Of a stretch of DNA of 63,312 nucleotides, positions 44,839-55,993 are shown one piece after another; position 1 is the stretch's first letter; every line of letters starts with the position of its first letter. Under the pieces are notes generated by a model, which was not told where the DNA came from, ran no database searches, and saw only the letters and a list, made by a program, of their open reading frames with translations. Made by a program: the position numbers and the translations under genes. Source of the DNA: an uncultured Porphyromonadaceae bacterium (GTDB taxonomy: Bacteria; Bacteroidota; Bacteroidia; Bacteroidales; Muribaculaceae); the NCBI GenBank assembly GCA_947175295.1, contig CAMWMK010000007.1, forward strand, positions 1 to 63,312, given 5' to 3'.

Positions 44839-44910
44839 GGCCCATTCGTCTATCGGTTAGGACGAGAGATTTTCATTCTCTAAAGAGCAGTTCGACTCTG
44901 CTATGGGCTA
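44839..44910 (+). tRNA. tRNA-Glu (UUC), copy 1
   Basis: This 72-nt cloverleaf has acceptor stem GGCCCAT/ATGGGCT (outer G-T pair). The anticodon stem AGAGA/TCTCT encloses loop TTTTCAT with anticodon TTC, and the T-arm contains TTCGA. CCA is not encoded. The gene is identical to the copy at 45229-45300 and stands 30 bases before rpsT. Confidence 0.95.
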
Positions 44911-44940
44911 CTAATAACAATAAAAGCAGAAATTACAGAA

Positions 44941-45207
44941 ATGGCAAATCATAAGTCATCACTTAAAAGAATCCGTCAGGCTGAGAAGCGTAGACTCGAG
45001 AACCGTTACTGGGCTAAGACAGCACGCAACGCCGTGCGCAAGGTCCGCAAGATGGAAGATGCAGCAGAAGCTCAGGCTGCTTACAACAAGGTAAGCGCAC
45101 TTCTCCAGCGTCTTGGTCGCAAGAACGTGATCTCGAAGAACAAAGCAGCTAACCTCTGCAGCGGCCTTCAGATTCACATCAACAAGCTTACAGCTGCCGC
45201 AAAGTAA
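44941..45207 (+). CDS. rpsT: 30S ribosomal protein S20 (bS20)
   Basis: This 88-aa very basic protein starts [20 protein letters not shown] and contains [20 protein letters not shown], the bS20 signature. It binds 16S rRNA in the small subunit. It lies between two identical tRNA-Glu genes on the same strand, so all three are probably cut from one transcript. The length is usual for the family. Confidence 0.97.
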   Translation: MANHKSSLKRIRQAEKRRLENRYWAKTARNAVRKVRKMEDAAEAQAAYNKVSALLQRLGRKNVISKNKAANLCSGLQIHINKLTAAAK

Positions 45208-45228
45208 TATTTCGGCCGGCTGAATGAT

Positions 45229-45300
45229 GGCCCATTCGTCTATCGGTTAGGACGAGAGATTTTCATTCTCTAAAGAGCAGTTCGACTCTGCTATGGGCTA
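45229..45300 (+). tRNA. tRNA-Glu (UUC), copy 2
   Basis: Base-for-base identical to 44839-44910 over 72 nt, 21 bases after the rpsT stop. The identity suggests recent duplication or gene conversion. Confidence 0.95.
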
Positions 45301-45324
45301 CTCCCCAAATCCATCCTATCCCCC

Positions 45325-45367
45325 GAGACCCGTTGCCTCCCCCGAGGCGCGGGTCTCAACTTTTTTT
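45325..45367 (+). terminator. Terminator after tRNA/rpsT unit
   Basis: GAGACCCG (45325-45332) pairs with CGGGTCTC (45350-45357). An inner GCCTC/GAGGC stem extends the hairpin, and AACTTTTTTT follows. Confidence 0.85.
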
Positions 45368-45379
45368 AAGACTTGAGTC

Positions 45380-47833
45380 ATGACAACACGAAAACGCCTG
45401 ACATCCATCTCTCTCCTCATGGCTTCAGCCATATGGAGCGCCAGGGCCGACAGCCTTTGGGATTCATTTGTCGCCCCAACTCAAGAGGCCCGTACGAAAC
45501 TCTGGTGGTTTCACGGAGAGACCGAGACTACAAGGGAGGGTATCGACGCCGACCTCCGTGCATTCAAGGATGCCGGGATAGGCGGGGTGGTCTTCTACGA
45601 TCAGACGCATGGCAGCCAGGAAGGGGCATGCCCGGCTCTATCGCCTGAATGGTGGGAGATGATGAAATATGCCGCTGTAAAGGCAAAAGAACTCGGACTG
45701 ACATTCGATGTCGCTTCCACCAATGGCTATGTGGCGGGCGGACCATGGATCTCAGCTGAAGACGGAATGCAAAAGATCATAACGCTCCGTCCGGGAGATA
45801 AAGCGCCTAATGGATTCAAGCCTTTGACGGAAATCACCATCCCCCGGCCCTCGGACGATTCCTTCATAGACACCCTCATCCTTAAGGAGCGCGTCACCAT
45901 CCTTGACAACAAACCGCTTCAGATCGTGGCCGACCTTCAGACGCCTAAGGAGATACGCACCATAAGCTACACTTCCAAGCCAAGAGGGAAAGGGGCTTAT
46001 GGCTCCATGAACATTCCCGGCAAACCGCAGAAGGATTACTTCGGTGCGGGATATATCCTGTTTCCTCCTCTGGGCGAACTGCAATGCAGCGAAGACGGCA
46101 TCAACTGGACTACAGTGACAGAACTGCGCGGCATAGAAGACATAATAGGGCATAAGAGCGCGCAGCGAACCATCAACTTCCCTCCTGTGACCTCCCGCTA
46201 CTTCCGACTGAACATCCACGACTGGCAAGGAGATTCTGAGAAGCACAACAATCTATACTTGGAAAACGTACGTCTGATGAGCTACGACATGACCGACAAC
46301 TGGGAAAACAAGAGCGGCCTGCGCAGCGAACTGCCATCGGAATGCCTTGTAGACATTAAGTCTGATTTCAAGCCCTTTGCCGGAAAAGCGACAATCGGAT
46401 ATGCCCCTACCGGAGGACATGCAAAGCATGGACGCTCGCGCATAGTCTGGAATGGCGATACCCTCACGGCCAAGACATGGCCCGAAGCCGACATATTGAG
46501 CGCGAAAGCGGCCGAGCTCCATTACAACAGTTATTTCAAGACCATCCACGATACTCTTTCCTCCATAGGATGCAAACCGAAGGGAATGCAGATCGACAGC
46601 CATGAAGCAGGGATAGCAAACTGGACATCGGAGATGCCGGCGCATTTCAGCAGGCTGCGAGGCTACGACATCAGCAAATGGATTCCTGCACTCGGAGGAT
46701 ATATCGTCGACAACCGGGAAGCCACGGAGAATTTCCTCAGAGACTTCAGGCTTACCTTAAGCGAGCTCATAAGGGAACAGTTTTACGGCACCCTCGATTC
46801 CCTTTGCAGACGCGACGGGGTGACGTTGACATCCCAGGCCATGCTCGGAAGCACCAACGACAACATAGCGTCACGTGGCATGGTAGCCAAACCTCAGGGA
46901 GAGTTCTGGGGCTATCAGGAAAACGGCAACTACGACTGTCTGGATGCTGCATCGGCTGCCCATCTCTATGGAAAAAGAATAGCCTCGGGAGAGGCGTTCA
47001 CAGATTCCCCTTATTTCTTCCCTGAGAATGAAAGCGACTCTATATGGAAGGAACGCGGATGGCATAAGCTGCTAAGGATAGCAAACCTTGCATACTGCAA
47101 AGGCATAAATGAGTTTGTGGTGTGCGCTTCATCCTATCAGCCATGGCCCGACCGCAAATATGACGACGATGCAAGCGCCCATCCCTACATCTTCCATAGG
47201 CACAATCCCGCATGGGACAAAAGCCGGGAACACTTCTGGGAATATCAAGCGCGTTGCTCGCAGATGATGCAGACCGGAAAGCCGGTGGTAGATATTCTCG
47301 TCTACATAGGCAGCGACCTTCCTGCCAAGACCATGGCATTCAAGCTTCCCGAGATTCCCGAAGGATATCTTTTCGATGTCTGCACCCCAGCCTCACTGAA
47401 GCATTGGATGGAGAATGACCGGGAGTTTTCGCCTGAATATCGGATTCTTGCCGTGCAGGCACGTTCTGACATTTCAGAGGAAGCGGAAGAGATGTTTGAA
47501 ACTTTAAAGGATCGTGGTATGATCATAGTGCGCTGTGATAAAGGGGAGGAGATAGCTGATGCGCTGACAAAATCAGGCCTTTCTCCAGATATCAGAATCC
47601 AAAGCGACGATGAGCCGGACAGCAAAGTCTATTTCAATCATCGGCAGACTGAGGATGCCGACATCTACTTCGTCTACAACCATAGTGGCAAGCCTTATTC
47701 AGCTCCGCTCAGCTTACGCACCGAGAGAACCGATATTGAATTCTGGAATCCTCTCTCCGGCGAAAGAGAAGGAAATACCGACAATATTCTGCAGCTGGCT
47801 CCATACGCAAGTACTATTCTGATTGCAAGATAA
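45380..47833 (+). CDS. GH106-family alpha-L-rhamnosidase-like glycosidase
   Basis: This 817-aa exported enzyme has a signal peptide MTTRKRLTSISLLMASAIWS. The N-terminal TIM-barrel part reads KLWWFHGETETTREGIDADL and DAGIGGVVFYDQ. Later parts read GMQIDSHEAGIANWTSEM, SQAMLGSTND and NEFVVCASSYQPWPD, as expected for GH106. These enzymes remove alpha-L-rhamnose from pectic rhamnogalacturonan or from glycosides. Catalytic residues were not assigned. It begins 12 bases after a terminator and I see no own promoter, so expression may depend on read-through. With the GH28, GH2 and GH97 genes it points to pectin-type substrates. Confidence 0.75.
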   Translation: MTTRKRLTSISLLMASAIWSARADSLWDSFVAPTQEARTKLWWFHGETETTREGIDADLRAFKDAGIGGVVFYDQTHGSQEGACPALSPEWWEMMKYAAVKAKELGLTFDVASTNGYVAGGPWISAEDGMQKIITLRPGDKAPNGFKPLTEITIPRPSDDSFIDTLILKERVTILDNKPLQIVADLQTPKEIRTISYTSKPRGKGAYGSMNIPGKPQKDYFGAGYILFPPLGELQCSEDGINWTTVTELRGIEDIIGHKSAQRTINFPPVTSRYFRLNIHDWQGDSEKHNNLYLENVRLMSYDMTDNWENKSGLRSELPSECLVDIKSDFKPFAGKATIGYAPTGGHAKHGRSRIVWNGDTLTAKTWPEADILSAKAAELHYNSYFKTIHDTLSSIGCKPKGMQIDSHEAGIANWTSEMPAHFSRLRGYDISKWIPALGGYIVDNREATENFLRDFRLTLSELIREQFYGTLDSLCRRDGVTLTSQAMLGSTNDNIASRGMVAKPQGEFWGYQENGNYDCLDAASAAHLYGKRIASGEAFTDSPYFFPENESDSIWKERGWHKLLRIANLAYCKGINEFVVCASSYQPWPDRKYDDDASAHPYIFHRHNPAWDKSREHFWEYQARCSQMMQTGKPVVDILVYIGSDLPAKTMAFKLPEIPEGYLFDVCTPASLKHWMENDREFSPEYRILAVQARSDISEEAEEMFETLKDRGMIIVRCDKGEEIADALTKSGLSPDIRIQSDDEPDSKVYFNHRQTEDADIYFVYNHSGKPYSAPLSLRTERTDIEFWNPLSGEREGNTDNILQLAPYASTILIAR

Positions 47834-47837
47834 GTGG

Positions 47838-47911
47838 TAATGCATAACTTATATCAATGCATAATTAGCTACGCTCAAGCTAAAGCAAGTCATAATGCAT
47901 AATTCATAATT
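47838..47911. repeat. TTATGCATAAT-type repeat with GCGTAGCTAATT block
   Basis: Tracts ATGCATAATTAGCTACGC and CATAATGCATAATTCATAAT lie between the convergent GH106 and GH97 genes. The block GCATAATTAGCTACGC recurs inverted near 6318-6334. Confidence 0.65.
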
Positions 47912-47922
47912 GGCTACGCAAT

Positions 47923-47969
47923 AAAACAAAGGCTCCAAAGACTTTACGGTCTTTGATGCCTTTGTTTTT
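47923..47969. terminator. Bidirectional terminator between GH106 and GH97
   Basis: AAAACAAAGGC (47923-47933) pairs with GCCTTTGTTTT (47958-47968). An inner CAAAGAC (47936-47942) pairs with GTCTTTG (47949-47955). A and T runs on both sides would serve both convergent genes. Confidence 0.8.
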
Positions 47970-48011
47970 AGAGGCTTTTGGTTTCTAAGGGCTTTTAGTT
48001 TTGGTGCTGGA

Positions 48012-49958
48012 TCATTCCGCTGTGATCACGAAGCCGTCTCTTTTCGAGAGGCTTACCTGCACTTTAGCCGGATCCTTCACTTTAAGGCTCTTCGCCTTTA
48101 GCGGCCCCTTGCCGTCTTCGGAGTAGAGGGTCACTTCCTGTCCTTTCGTGAGCATCGGGAGGTCGAGGGTCAGCTTAAGCGGCTTTTCCTCTGCCGATAC
48201 GCCTGCGATATACCATTTCCCGTCAGTGCTCTTGCGCGCCAGCACTACATACCTGCCAGGATAGCCGTCGATGAATACTGTGTCGTCCCACGTCGTAGGC
48301 ACCGCTTTCATGAATGCGATGGCGTCGGCCGGGGCGTCTGTCAGGTTGTTGGGGGCGAGGGCGAAGTTCTGCACAGGATTCTGGAAGAGTATGGAGGTGG
48401 CCAGCTGGAAGGCATCGGAGGTGCGTCGTGTGGATCCTCCGTCGTTCTTGCGGTTAAGGCGTTTGTTGAGCACGGTGCCTCCGTATTCCATCACTCCCGC
48501 CGCGTTGCGTATGAAGGGGTGGAGCGTGGCGTTGAAATCCTCCATGTCGCAGAAATCCTGGCTGAACACAAGATTTTCTGATGCCAGGACTGCTTCGCTG
48601 CCTACATAGTTGGGATACATCCGTTCCCATCCTCTCGGCATGGTGCAGCCGTGGAAGATTACGCTTATGCCATGGTCGTTGGCATCGCTCAGTATGTCTT
48701 CATAGAGGCGCATCGTCTCCTGCTTGTCGCCGCCGAAGAAATCCACCTTTATTCCCTTTATGCCGAGGCTCTCGAGCCATTTCATCTCCTCCTTGCGCGG
48801 GATAGGACGCGACATTCTATTGACCGGACCCTGCTCAATGTCGTTCCACCATCCCGACGATGAGTACCATATGAGAAGGTTGACGCCTTTCGACTGCGCG
48901 TATTTGGCCAGTCGGGCTATCCCTTCCTTGCCTATGTTATTGTCCCACCAGTTGTCGATCAGTACGTTCTCATACCCCATATCGGCAGCGAAATCGATAT
49001 ATTTGATCTGGTCATCGTAGTTGATCGAGTTGTCTTGCCATAGTATCCAACTCCATGTGCCGCGTCCCGGCTTCACTTCGAAGTCTGATTCATAGAGCGG
49101 CTCTACGAGATTCCACGGTATGGTAGTCTCTACAATCGGTTTGAGTGTCTTGCCTACGGTGATGGTGCGCCAAGGAGTTTTTCCCGGGAGGCTTATGGCC
49201 GGAGCTGCGGAGCCGTTGCCGTTGTTTTCCTCCGCCATCGGGTATTCTATGGCGAACACGCCGTCGTTATAGTCACCCAGGCGGCTGCCGCAGAAATATC
49301 CGTCTACACCCGTTTCAGTCAGGAGCGCCCAGCCGTTGTCGCCGACATGGAAAAGGGCCGGGAAAGTGAAACCGTGGCCATATTGCGAGCGTTCGCTGAG
49401 CGGGGCATCGGCCTTATAGTTTTCCTCATATGAGGGTTTGGTGCGTTTCCAGCCGATCATCGCGTCGCTCTGCGGGGTCAGGAAAGTAGTGGTGAAGTCG
49501 GGGAAACGGAATCCGGACGCCTCCTTTTCTATTATGATGCTGCGTGTGTCTCCCTCCACGGGGATTACGTAGCGGAATGCGAGGTCGTTGTTGCCCACCT
49601 GCCATTCGATGCTCATATCGCGGTGCTTTCCGGCCGTATAGCTCTCCGTCAGCGTGTTGGCGTGCCAGTCGATATGGCTTTTCTTGATTTTGGCCTGGTC
49701 AAACGATTTGTCTGTCCTTCCTGTCTTCTCTCCCGTCAGGGTTAGGCCTTTGGAGAAATCTCCGATGTTTGAGAGAAATCCGAGCGGCGAATCGAGTAGG
49801 ATCGGCAGTCCGTCGTAGGTCACCGAGTATTGGGGCTGTCCTTCCGGTGAAAGCGATGTGGTCAGCACGAGGCGTCCGTCAGGACTGCTGAGGGTAGCCG
49901 CGGATGCCCATAGCGCACCACAGCCCATGATGCATAAGACTTGTTTCCTAAGTTTCAT
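48012..49958 (-). CDS. GH97-family glycosidase, retaining (alpha-galactosidase-like) type
   Basis: This 648-aa exported enzyme has a signal peptide (KQVLCIMGCGALWASAA). GH97 landmarks: the N-terminal beta-sandwich starting LSSPDGRLVLTTSL, the barrel motif NVLIDNWWDNNIGKEGI, then IKGIKVDFFGGDKQETM and YVGSEAVLASENLVF. GH97 contains inverting alpha-glucosidases, which lack the nucleophile, and retaining alpha-galactosidases, which have an aspartate there. D406 in IKVDFF is present and E455 fits the acid/base, so retaining alpha-galactosidase activity is the better guess. The gene is convergent with GH106 and alone on its strand. Confidence 0.85.
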   Translation of the reverse strand: MKLRKQVLCIMGCGALWASAATLSSPDGRLVLTTSLSPEGQPQYSVTYDGLPILLDSPLGFLSNIGDFSKGLTLTGEKTGRTDKSFDQAKIKKSHIDWHANTLTESYTAGKHRDMSIEWQVGNNDLAFRYVIPVEGDTRSIIIEKEASGFRFPDFTTTFLTPQSDAMIGWKRTKPSYEENYKADAPLSERSQYGHGFTFPALFHVGDNGWALLTETGVDGYFCGSRLGDYNDGVFAIEYPMAEENNGNGSAAPAISLPGKTPWRTITVGKTLKPIVETTIPWNLVEPLYESDFEVKPGRGTWSWILWQDNSINYDDQIKYIDFAADMGYENVLIDNWWDNNIGKEGIARLAKYAQSKGVNLLIWYSSSGWWNDIEQGPVNRMSRPIPRKEEMKWLESLGIKGIKVDFFGGDKQETMRLYEDILSDANDHGISVIFHGCTMPRGWERMYPNYVGSEAVLASENLVFSQDFCDMEDFNATLHPFIRNAAGVMEYGGTVLNKRLNRKNDGGSTRRTSDAFQLATSILFQNPVQNFALAPNNLTDAPADAIAFMKAVPTTWDDTVFIDGYPGRYVVLARKSTDGKWYIAGVSAEEKPLKLTLDLPMLTKGQEVTLYSEDGKGPLKAKSLKVKDPAKVQVSLSKRDGFVITAE

Positions 49959-49996
49959 GATTGTAGATTAATTGATGGAATCCTATAAAGATGATT

Positions 49997-50275
49997 TTAT
50001 CCGAAAATGTCAGAATGAGTACCTGTATCAACCATAAGGAGAATTAATTCATAGTCATTCTGTTCCCATACCAAGAGCCAATCGGGCTGAATATGACATT
50101 CCCATTTACCAATATGTTTTCCGACAAGCTTATGTGGCTTATATTTTTTGTCTACAGTTCCATTGGTTTCTAATTGCAGGATAATATCTTGCAATAGATT
50201 CATATTCAGTCCACGTTTCTTGCATTTCTTTACAGACCTATCAAAATGCTTGGTAGTACCTATTCTATATTTCAT
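49997..50275 (-). CDS. YafQ/RelE-type toxin
   Basis: This 92-aa protein reads YRIGTTKHFDRSVKKCKKRG, then YKPHKLVGKHIGKWECHIQP and DWLLVWEQNDYELILLMVDTG. This is the YafQ/RelE-type ribosome-dependent mRNA interferase pattern, with the conserved HxL.G, W.CH and D.LL.W positions. Its ATG overlaps the antitoxin stop (ATGA), giving coupled translation. Length is normal and the C-terminal catalytic-side histidine/phenylalanine region (THSDIFG) is intact. Confidence 0.85.
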   Translation of the reverse strand: MKYRIGTTKHFDRSVKKCKKRGLNMNLLQDIILQLETNGTVDKKYKPHKLVGKHIGKWECHIQPDWLLVWEQNDYELILLMVDTGTHSDIFG

Positions 50276-50475
50276 ATACCAAGCTTCTTGAACATATCTT
50301 CTGCAGATTCATAGTAAGTCACTCTTCCGGCCTCGATATCTTCCAGCGCTTCGTCTAACCCACATTTTTTCTTCTTAACCGACTTTGCTATAGAAACTCC
50401 TTCCAGGGCGTTGAGTATTTTCTTTAAGTGAGGAAGTATTGATTTGTCCTCGATATTGATCGTTAACTGTGTCAT
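50272..50475 (-). CDS. Antitoxin partner of the YafQ/RelE-type toxin
   Basis: This 67-aa protein has a beta-helix start (MTQLTINIEDKSILPHLKKI), then a basic hinge KSVKKKK and an acidic C-terminal helix (ALEDIEAGRVTYYESAEDMF) that would wrap the toxin. It precedes and overlaps the toxin gene by 4 nt. The DNA-binding part probably acts on the inverted repeat just upstream. The exact antitoxin family is uncertain. Confidence 0.75.
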   Translation of the reverse strand: MTQLTINIEDKSILPHLKKILNALEGVSIAKSVKKKKCGLDEALEDIEAGRVTYYESAEDMFKKLGI

Positions 50476-50486
50476 ATAATTGAAGG

Positions 50487-50520
50487 TATAAAGGGATATG
50501 TCTCTTTATATCGACATGTC
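50487..50520. promoter_or_regulatory. Candidate operator of toxin-antitoxin operon
   Basis: TATAAAGGGA (50487-50496) and TCTCTTTATA (50501-50510) form an inverted repeat with one mismatch, followed by palindrome GACATGTC (50513-50520). Both lie just upstream of the antitoxin start. A TAACTTTG -7 element lies on the minus strand at 50535-50542, so repressor binding would fall just downstream of the start site. Confidence 0.55.
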
Positions 50521-50563
50521 CGGATGTTTTTATGCAAAGTTAATAAAAAAAATTCATAGTTCA

Positions 50564-50595
50564 TTTGGGTGGATGCGAAATTTTTAATAACTTTG
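50564..50595 (+). promoter_or_regulatory. Promoter for pyrH
   Basis: TTTG (50564-50567) and TAACTTTG (50588-50595) are 20 nt apart. Transcription would start near 50601, 20 bases before the chosen pyrH ATG. This excludes the longer start at 50565. Confidence 0.75.
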
Positions 50596-50621
50596 TGAAA
50601 ACCGAAAAATTTGAATCTTAC

Positions 50622-51326
50622 ATGGAATATAAAAGAATACTTCTAAAGCTCTCCGGAGAATCTCTCATGGGAGCTCAGGGATATGGAATCGATCGTGACC
50701 GTCTGGAGGCTTATGCCCGCCAGATTAAGGAGATAGCCCAGGCCGGAGTGGAGGTGGGCATCGTAATCGGAGGGGGCAACATCTTCCGAGGCCTATCGGG
50801 GGCATCCAAGGGTTTCGACCGCGTCAAGGGAGACCAGATGGGAATGCTCGCTACGGTGATCAACTCACTGGCCCTTTCCTCAGCCCTCGAGTCTGCAGGG
50901 CAGCCGGCACAGGTATTCACAGCCATCAATATGTTTCCGATCGGGAAGCCCTACAGCAAATGGGAGGCTATCGACGCCATGAAGCAGGGGAAAGTGGCCA
51001 TCATGAGCTGCGGTACGGGTCAGCCTTTCTTCACTACCGACACCGGCTCCGCACTCCGCGCCATTGAGATTGAGGCCGACGTAATGCTGAAGGGCACACG
51101 CGTCGACGGCGTCTACACCGCTGATCCCGAAAAGGATCCGAAAGCCACCAAATTCGACAAGATCACCTACGACGCAGTCATTTCAATGGGCCTCAAGGTG
51201 ATGGACCTCACCGCCACCGCCCTCTGCAAGGAAAACGGCATGCCCATCTACGTCTTCAACATGGACAAGGAAGGCAATCTCCTCAAGATGATGCAGGGCG
51301 ACAACGTGGGCACACTCGTCTACTGA
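50622..51326 (+). CDS. pyrH: Uridylate kinase
   Basis: This 234-aa bacterial UMP kinase of the amino-acid-kinase fold converts UMP to UDP with ATP. Signature text: MEYKRILLKLSGESLMG, VGIVIGGGNIFRG, GTGQPFFTTDTGSALRAIEI, KGTRVDGVYTADPEKDPKA and FNMDKEGNL. The start at 50622 fits both family length and the promoter. frr follows after 95 bases, the usual pyrH-frr neighbourhood. All expected motifs are intact. Confidence 0.97.
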   Translation: MEYKRILLKLSGESLMGAQGYGIDRDRLEAYARQIKEIAQAGVEVGIVIGGGNIFRGLSGASKGFDRVKGDQMGMLATVINSLALSSALESAGQPAQVFTAINMFPIGKPYSKWEAIDAMKQGKVAIMSCGTGQPFFTTDTGSALRAIEIEADVMLKGTRVDGVYTADPEKDPKATKFDKITYDAVISMGLKVMDLTATALCKENGMPIYVFNMDKEGNLLKMMQGDNVGTLVY

Positions 51327-51420
51327 ATTCATAATGCATAATCCATAATGCATAATCAGGTGTCATACGGATGTCCTTAAGAGCACCAAACAATTGGATA
51401 ATCAATAAAATATATAAAGC

Positions 51421-51978
51421 ATGGAAGTAAAAGAATATCTCGACAATGCCCAGGAGTCGATGGAGCTCGCCGCCGACTATCTGGAAGAGACCCTCGCCCG
51501 CATCCGCGCAGGCAAGGCATCTGCCAAACTCCTCGACGGAATCCGCGTAGACTACTACGGCAGCCAGGCCCCGATCTCCAACGTGGCCAACGTCTCAGTG
51601 CCCGACGCACGCACCATCGCCATCACTCCCTGGGAGAAGGGTATGTTCCGCGTCATAGAAAAGGCCATCATCGACTCCGACCTCGGCATCATGCCTGAAA
51701 ACAACGGCGAGGTGATACGTCTCGGCATTCCCCCGTTGACTGAAGACCGCCGTAAGCAGCTCGTGAAGCAGTGCAAGGCTGAGGCCGAAACAGCCAAGGT
51801 GTCGGTGCGCAACGCGCGCCGCGAAGCCATCGACGGCCTTAAGAAGGAAATCAAGCAGGGCCTAAGCGAAGACATGGAGAAGGACGCTGAAGCTAAAGTG
51901 CAGAAACTCCACGACAAATACCTCAAGCAGATCGACGACATCTTCGCCGCCAAAGAGAAGGAGATCCTTACCGTCTGA
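51421..51978 (+). CDS. frr: Ribosome recycling factor
   Basis: This 185-aa protein splits post-termination ribosomes with EF-G. The pattern is clear: [60 protein letters not shown] and [18 protein letters not shown]. The gap to pyrH contains a TTATGCATAAT-type repeat (51326-51357) and no terminator, so the two may be co-transcribed. Confidence 0.97.
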   Translation: MEVKEYLDNAQESMELAADYLEETLARIRAGKASAKLLDGIRVDYYGSQAPISNVANVSVPDARTIAITPWEKGMFRVIEKAIIDSDLGIMPENNGEVIRLGIPPLTEDRRKQLVKQCKAEAETAKVSVRNARREAIDGLKKEIKQGLSEDMEKDAEAKVQKLHDKYLKQIDDIFAAKEKEILTV

Positions 51979-52013
51979 TGCCGCTCTGTGAGCATTCCGA
52001 ATCTCATATATGA

Positions 52014-55178
<3,165 letters not shown>

Positions 55179-55180
55179 TT

Positions 55181-55208
55181 ATGGGAGGGCGGTTTCCCAA
55201 CCGCCCCG
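55181..55208. repeat. GGGCGGTT/AACCGCCC palindromic repeat, intergenic copy
   Basis: ATGGGAGGGCGGTTTCCCAA, continuing CCGCCCCG, has 8-bp arms (55187-55194 and 55199-55206). It is nearly identical to the copy inside the coding sequence at 62755-62781. Confidence 0.8.
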
Positions 55209-55233
55209 CGCAGACATAAATAAGTTAACTGAA

Positions 55234-55265
55234 AAAGCCGAATCCCTCGCGTGGGATTCGGCTTT
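55234..55265. terminator. Bidirectional terminator between GH2 and lipoprotein
   Basis: AAAGCCGAATCCC (55234-55246) pairs with GGGATTCGGCTTT (55253-55265), a 13-bp perfect stem. It serves the convergent GH2 and lipoprotein genes. Confidence 0.85.
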
Positions 55266-55300
55266 AAATATCTCAAGGCCTAAGATTCAAGAATTAAGAC

Positions 55301-55831
55301 TCACTTCTTTGTGAAGGATACCTTGCGGTCCGGGCCGTTGAGCTCGAAGCTCAGTACGGTGCCGTCTTTCGTCACTTCCACATCATCGATCTTGGAATAC
55401 TGCGAGAGGCTGCCAAGGAAGGTGGAGGTCACGGCGCCAAGTCCGTCAGGACCGTCTACCGCTGCCACGTCAAGCGTGTTCTGGTCAAACGAGATGAAAT
55501 AGTCGTCGTTATCCTTGTCCTCACGTGTCCATTTACCCTCTACAGAGGCCTTGACGGTATAATTGATGGCATTGCCTACGGAATCAGGTGCTGTGATCAC
55601 ATAGTCTGTGGTCATCTTCACTGGACCGTTGCTCTTGTCGGAACCCTGGCTGAATTCGAAGGTGGTCACCGCTGTCGCGGAAGTCGAACCCTCTATGGCC
55701 GGTACCACTGTCTCAGGAGCGGAAGAGGTCCATGTGCCGAGAAATTCGTTTTTGTCCTCAGAGCAGGAGGAGATGGCGGCTGCGCCGAAGAGAAGGGCGG
55801 CGCCTACTGCGAGCTGATTGATTGCTTTCAT
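55301..55831 (-). CDS. Small lipoprotein, lipocalin-like size
   Basis: This 176-aa lipoprotein starts MKAINQLAVGAALLFGAAAI, then SSC (lipid Cys near 23). The mature part begins FLGTWTSSAP and has alternating beta patterns (VKMTTDYVITAPDS, YTVKASVEGKWTRED, VLSFELNGPDRKVSFTKK). It resembles the lipocalin-like lipoproteins common in Bacteroidales, but no conserved site proves it. The start could also be two codons upstream (55837). The upstream region is the inverted 9-bp array. Function unknown. Confidence 0.7.
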   Translation of the reverse strand: MKAINQLAVGAALLFGAAAISSCSEDKNEFLGTWTSSAPETVVPAIEGSTSATAVTTFEFSQGSDKSNGPVKMTTDYVITAPDSVGNAINYTVKASVEGKWTREDKDNDDYFISFDQNTLDVAAVDGPDGLGAVTSTFLGSLSQYSKIDDVEVTKDGTVLSFELNGPDRKVSFTKK

Positions 55832-55875
55832 AGTCATATGTTTTTATAATTCATCACCATTACAACAATCTAATG

Positions 55876-55993
55876 TTTAAATGGTTTAGAAGGTTTAAAT
55901 GGTTTAGGAGGTTTAAATGGTTTATGGGTGTAAACTTCCTAAACCCCCTAAACCCCCTAAACCCTCTAAACCCTCTAAACCCCTTAAACTATT
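55876..55993. repeat. Head-to-head inverted 9-bp minisatellite
   Basis: The left half has six 9-bp units of TTTAAATGG/TTTAGAAGG/TTTAGGAGG type (55876-55930). The right half has seven units of TAAACCCCC/TAAACCCTC/TAAACTTCC type (55931-55993). The halves are reverse complements in the TTTA/TAAA core and would fold into one long hairpin. The last right-hand unit contains the stop codon of the U32-family gene. Confidence 0.85.

Noticed and set aside
50565..50621. Upstream start for pyrH
   Set aside because: It would place the start codon inside the -33 element of the pyrH promoter. ATG 50622 matches family length.
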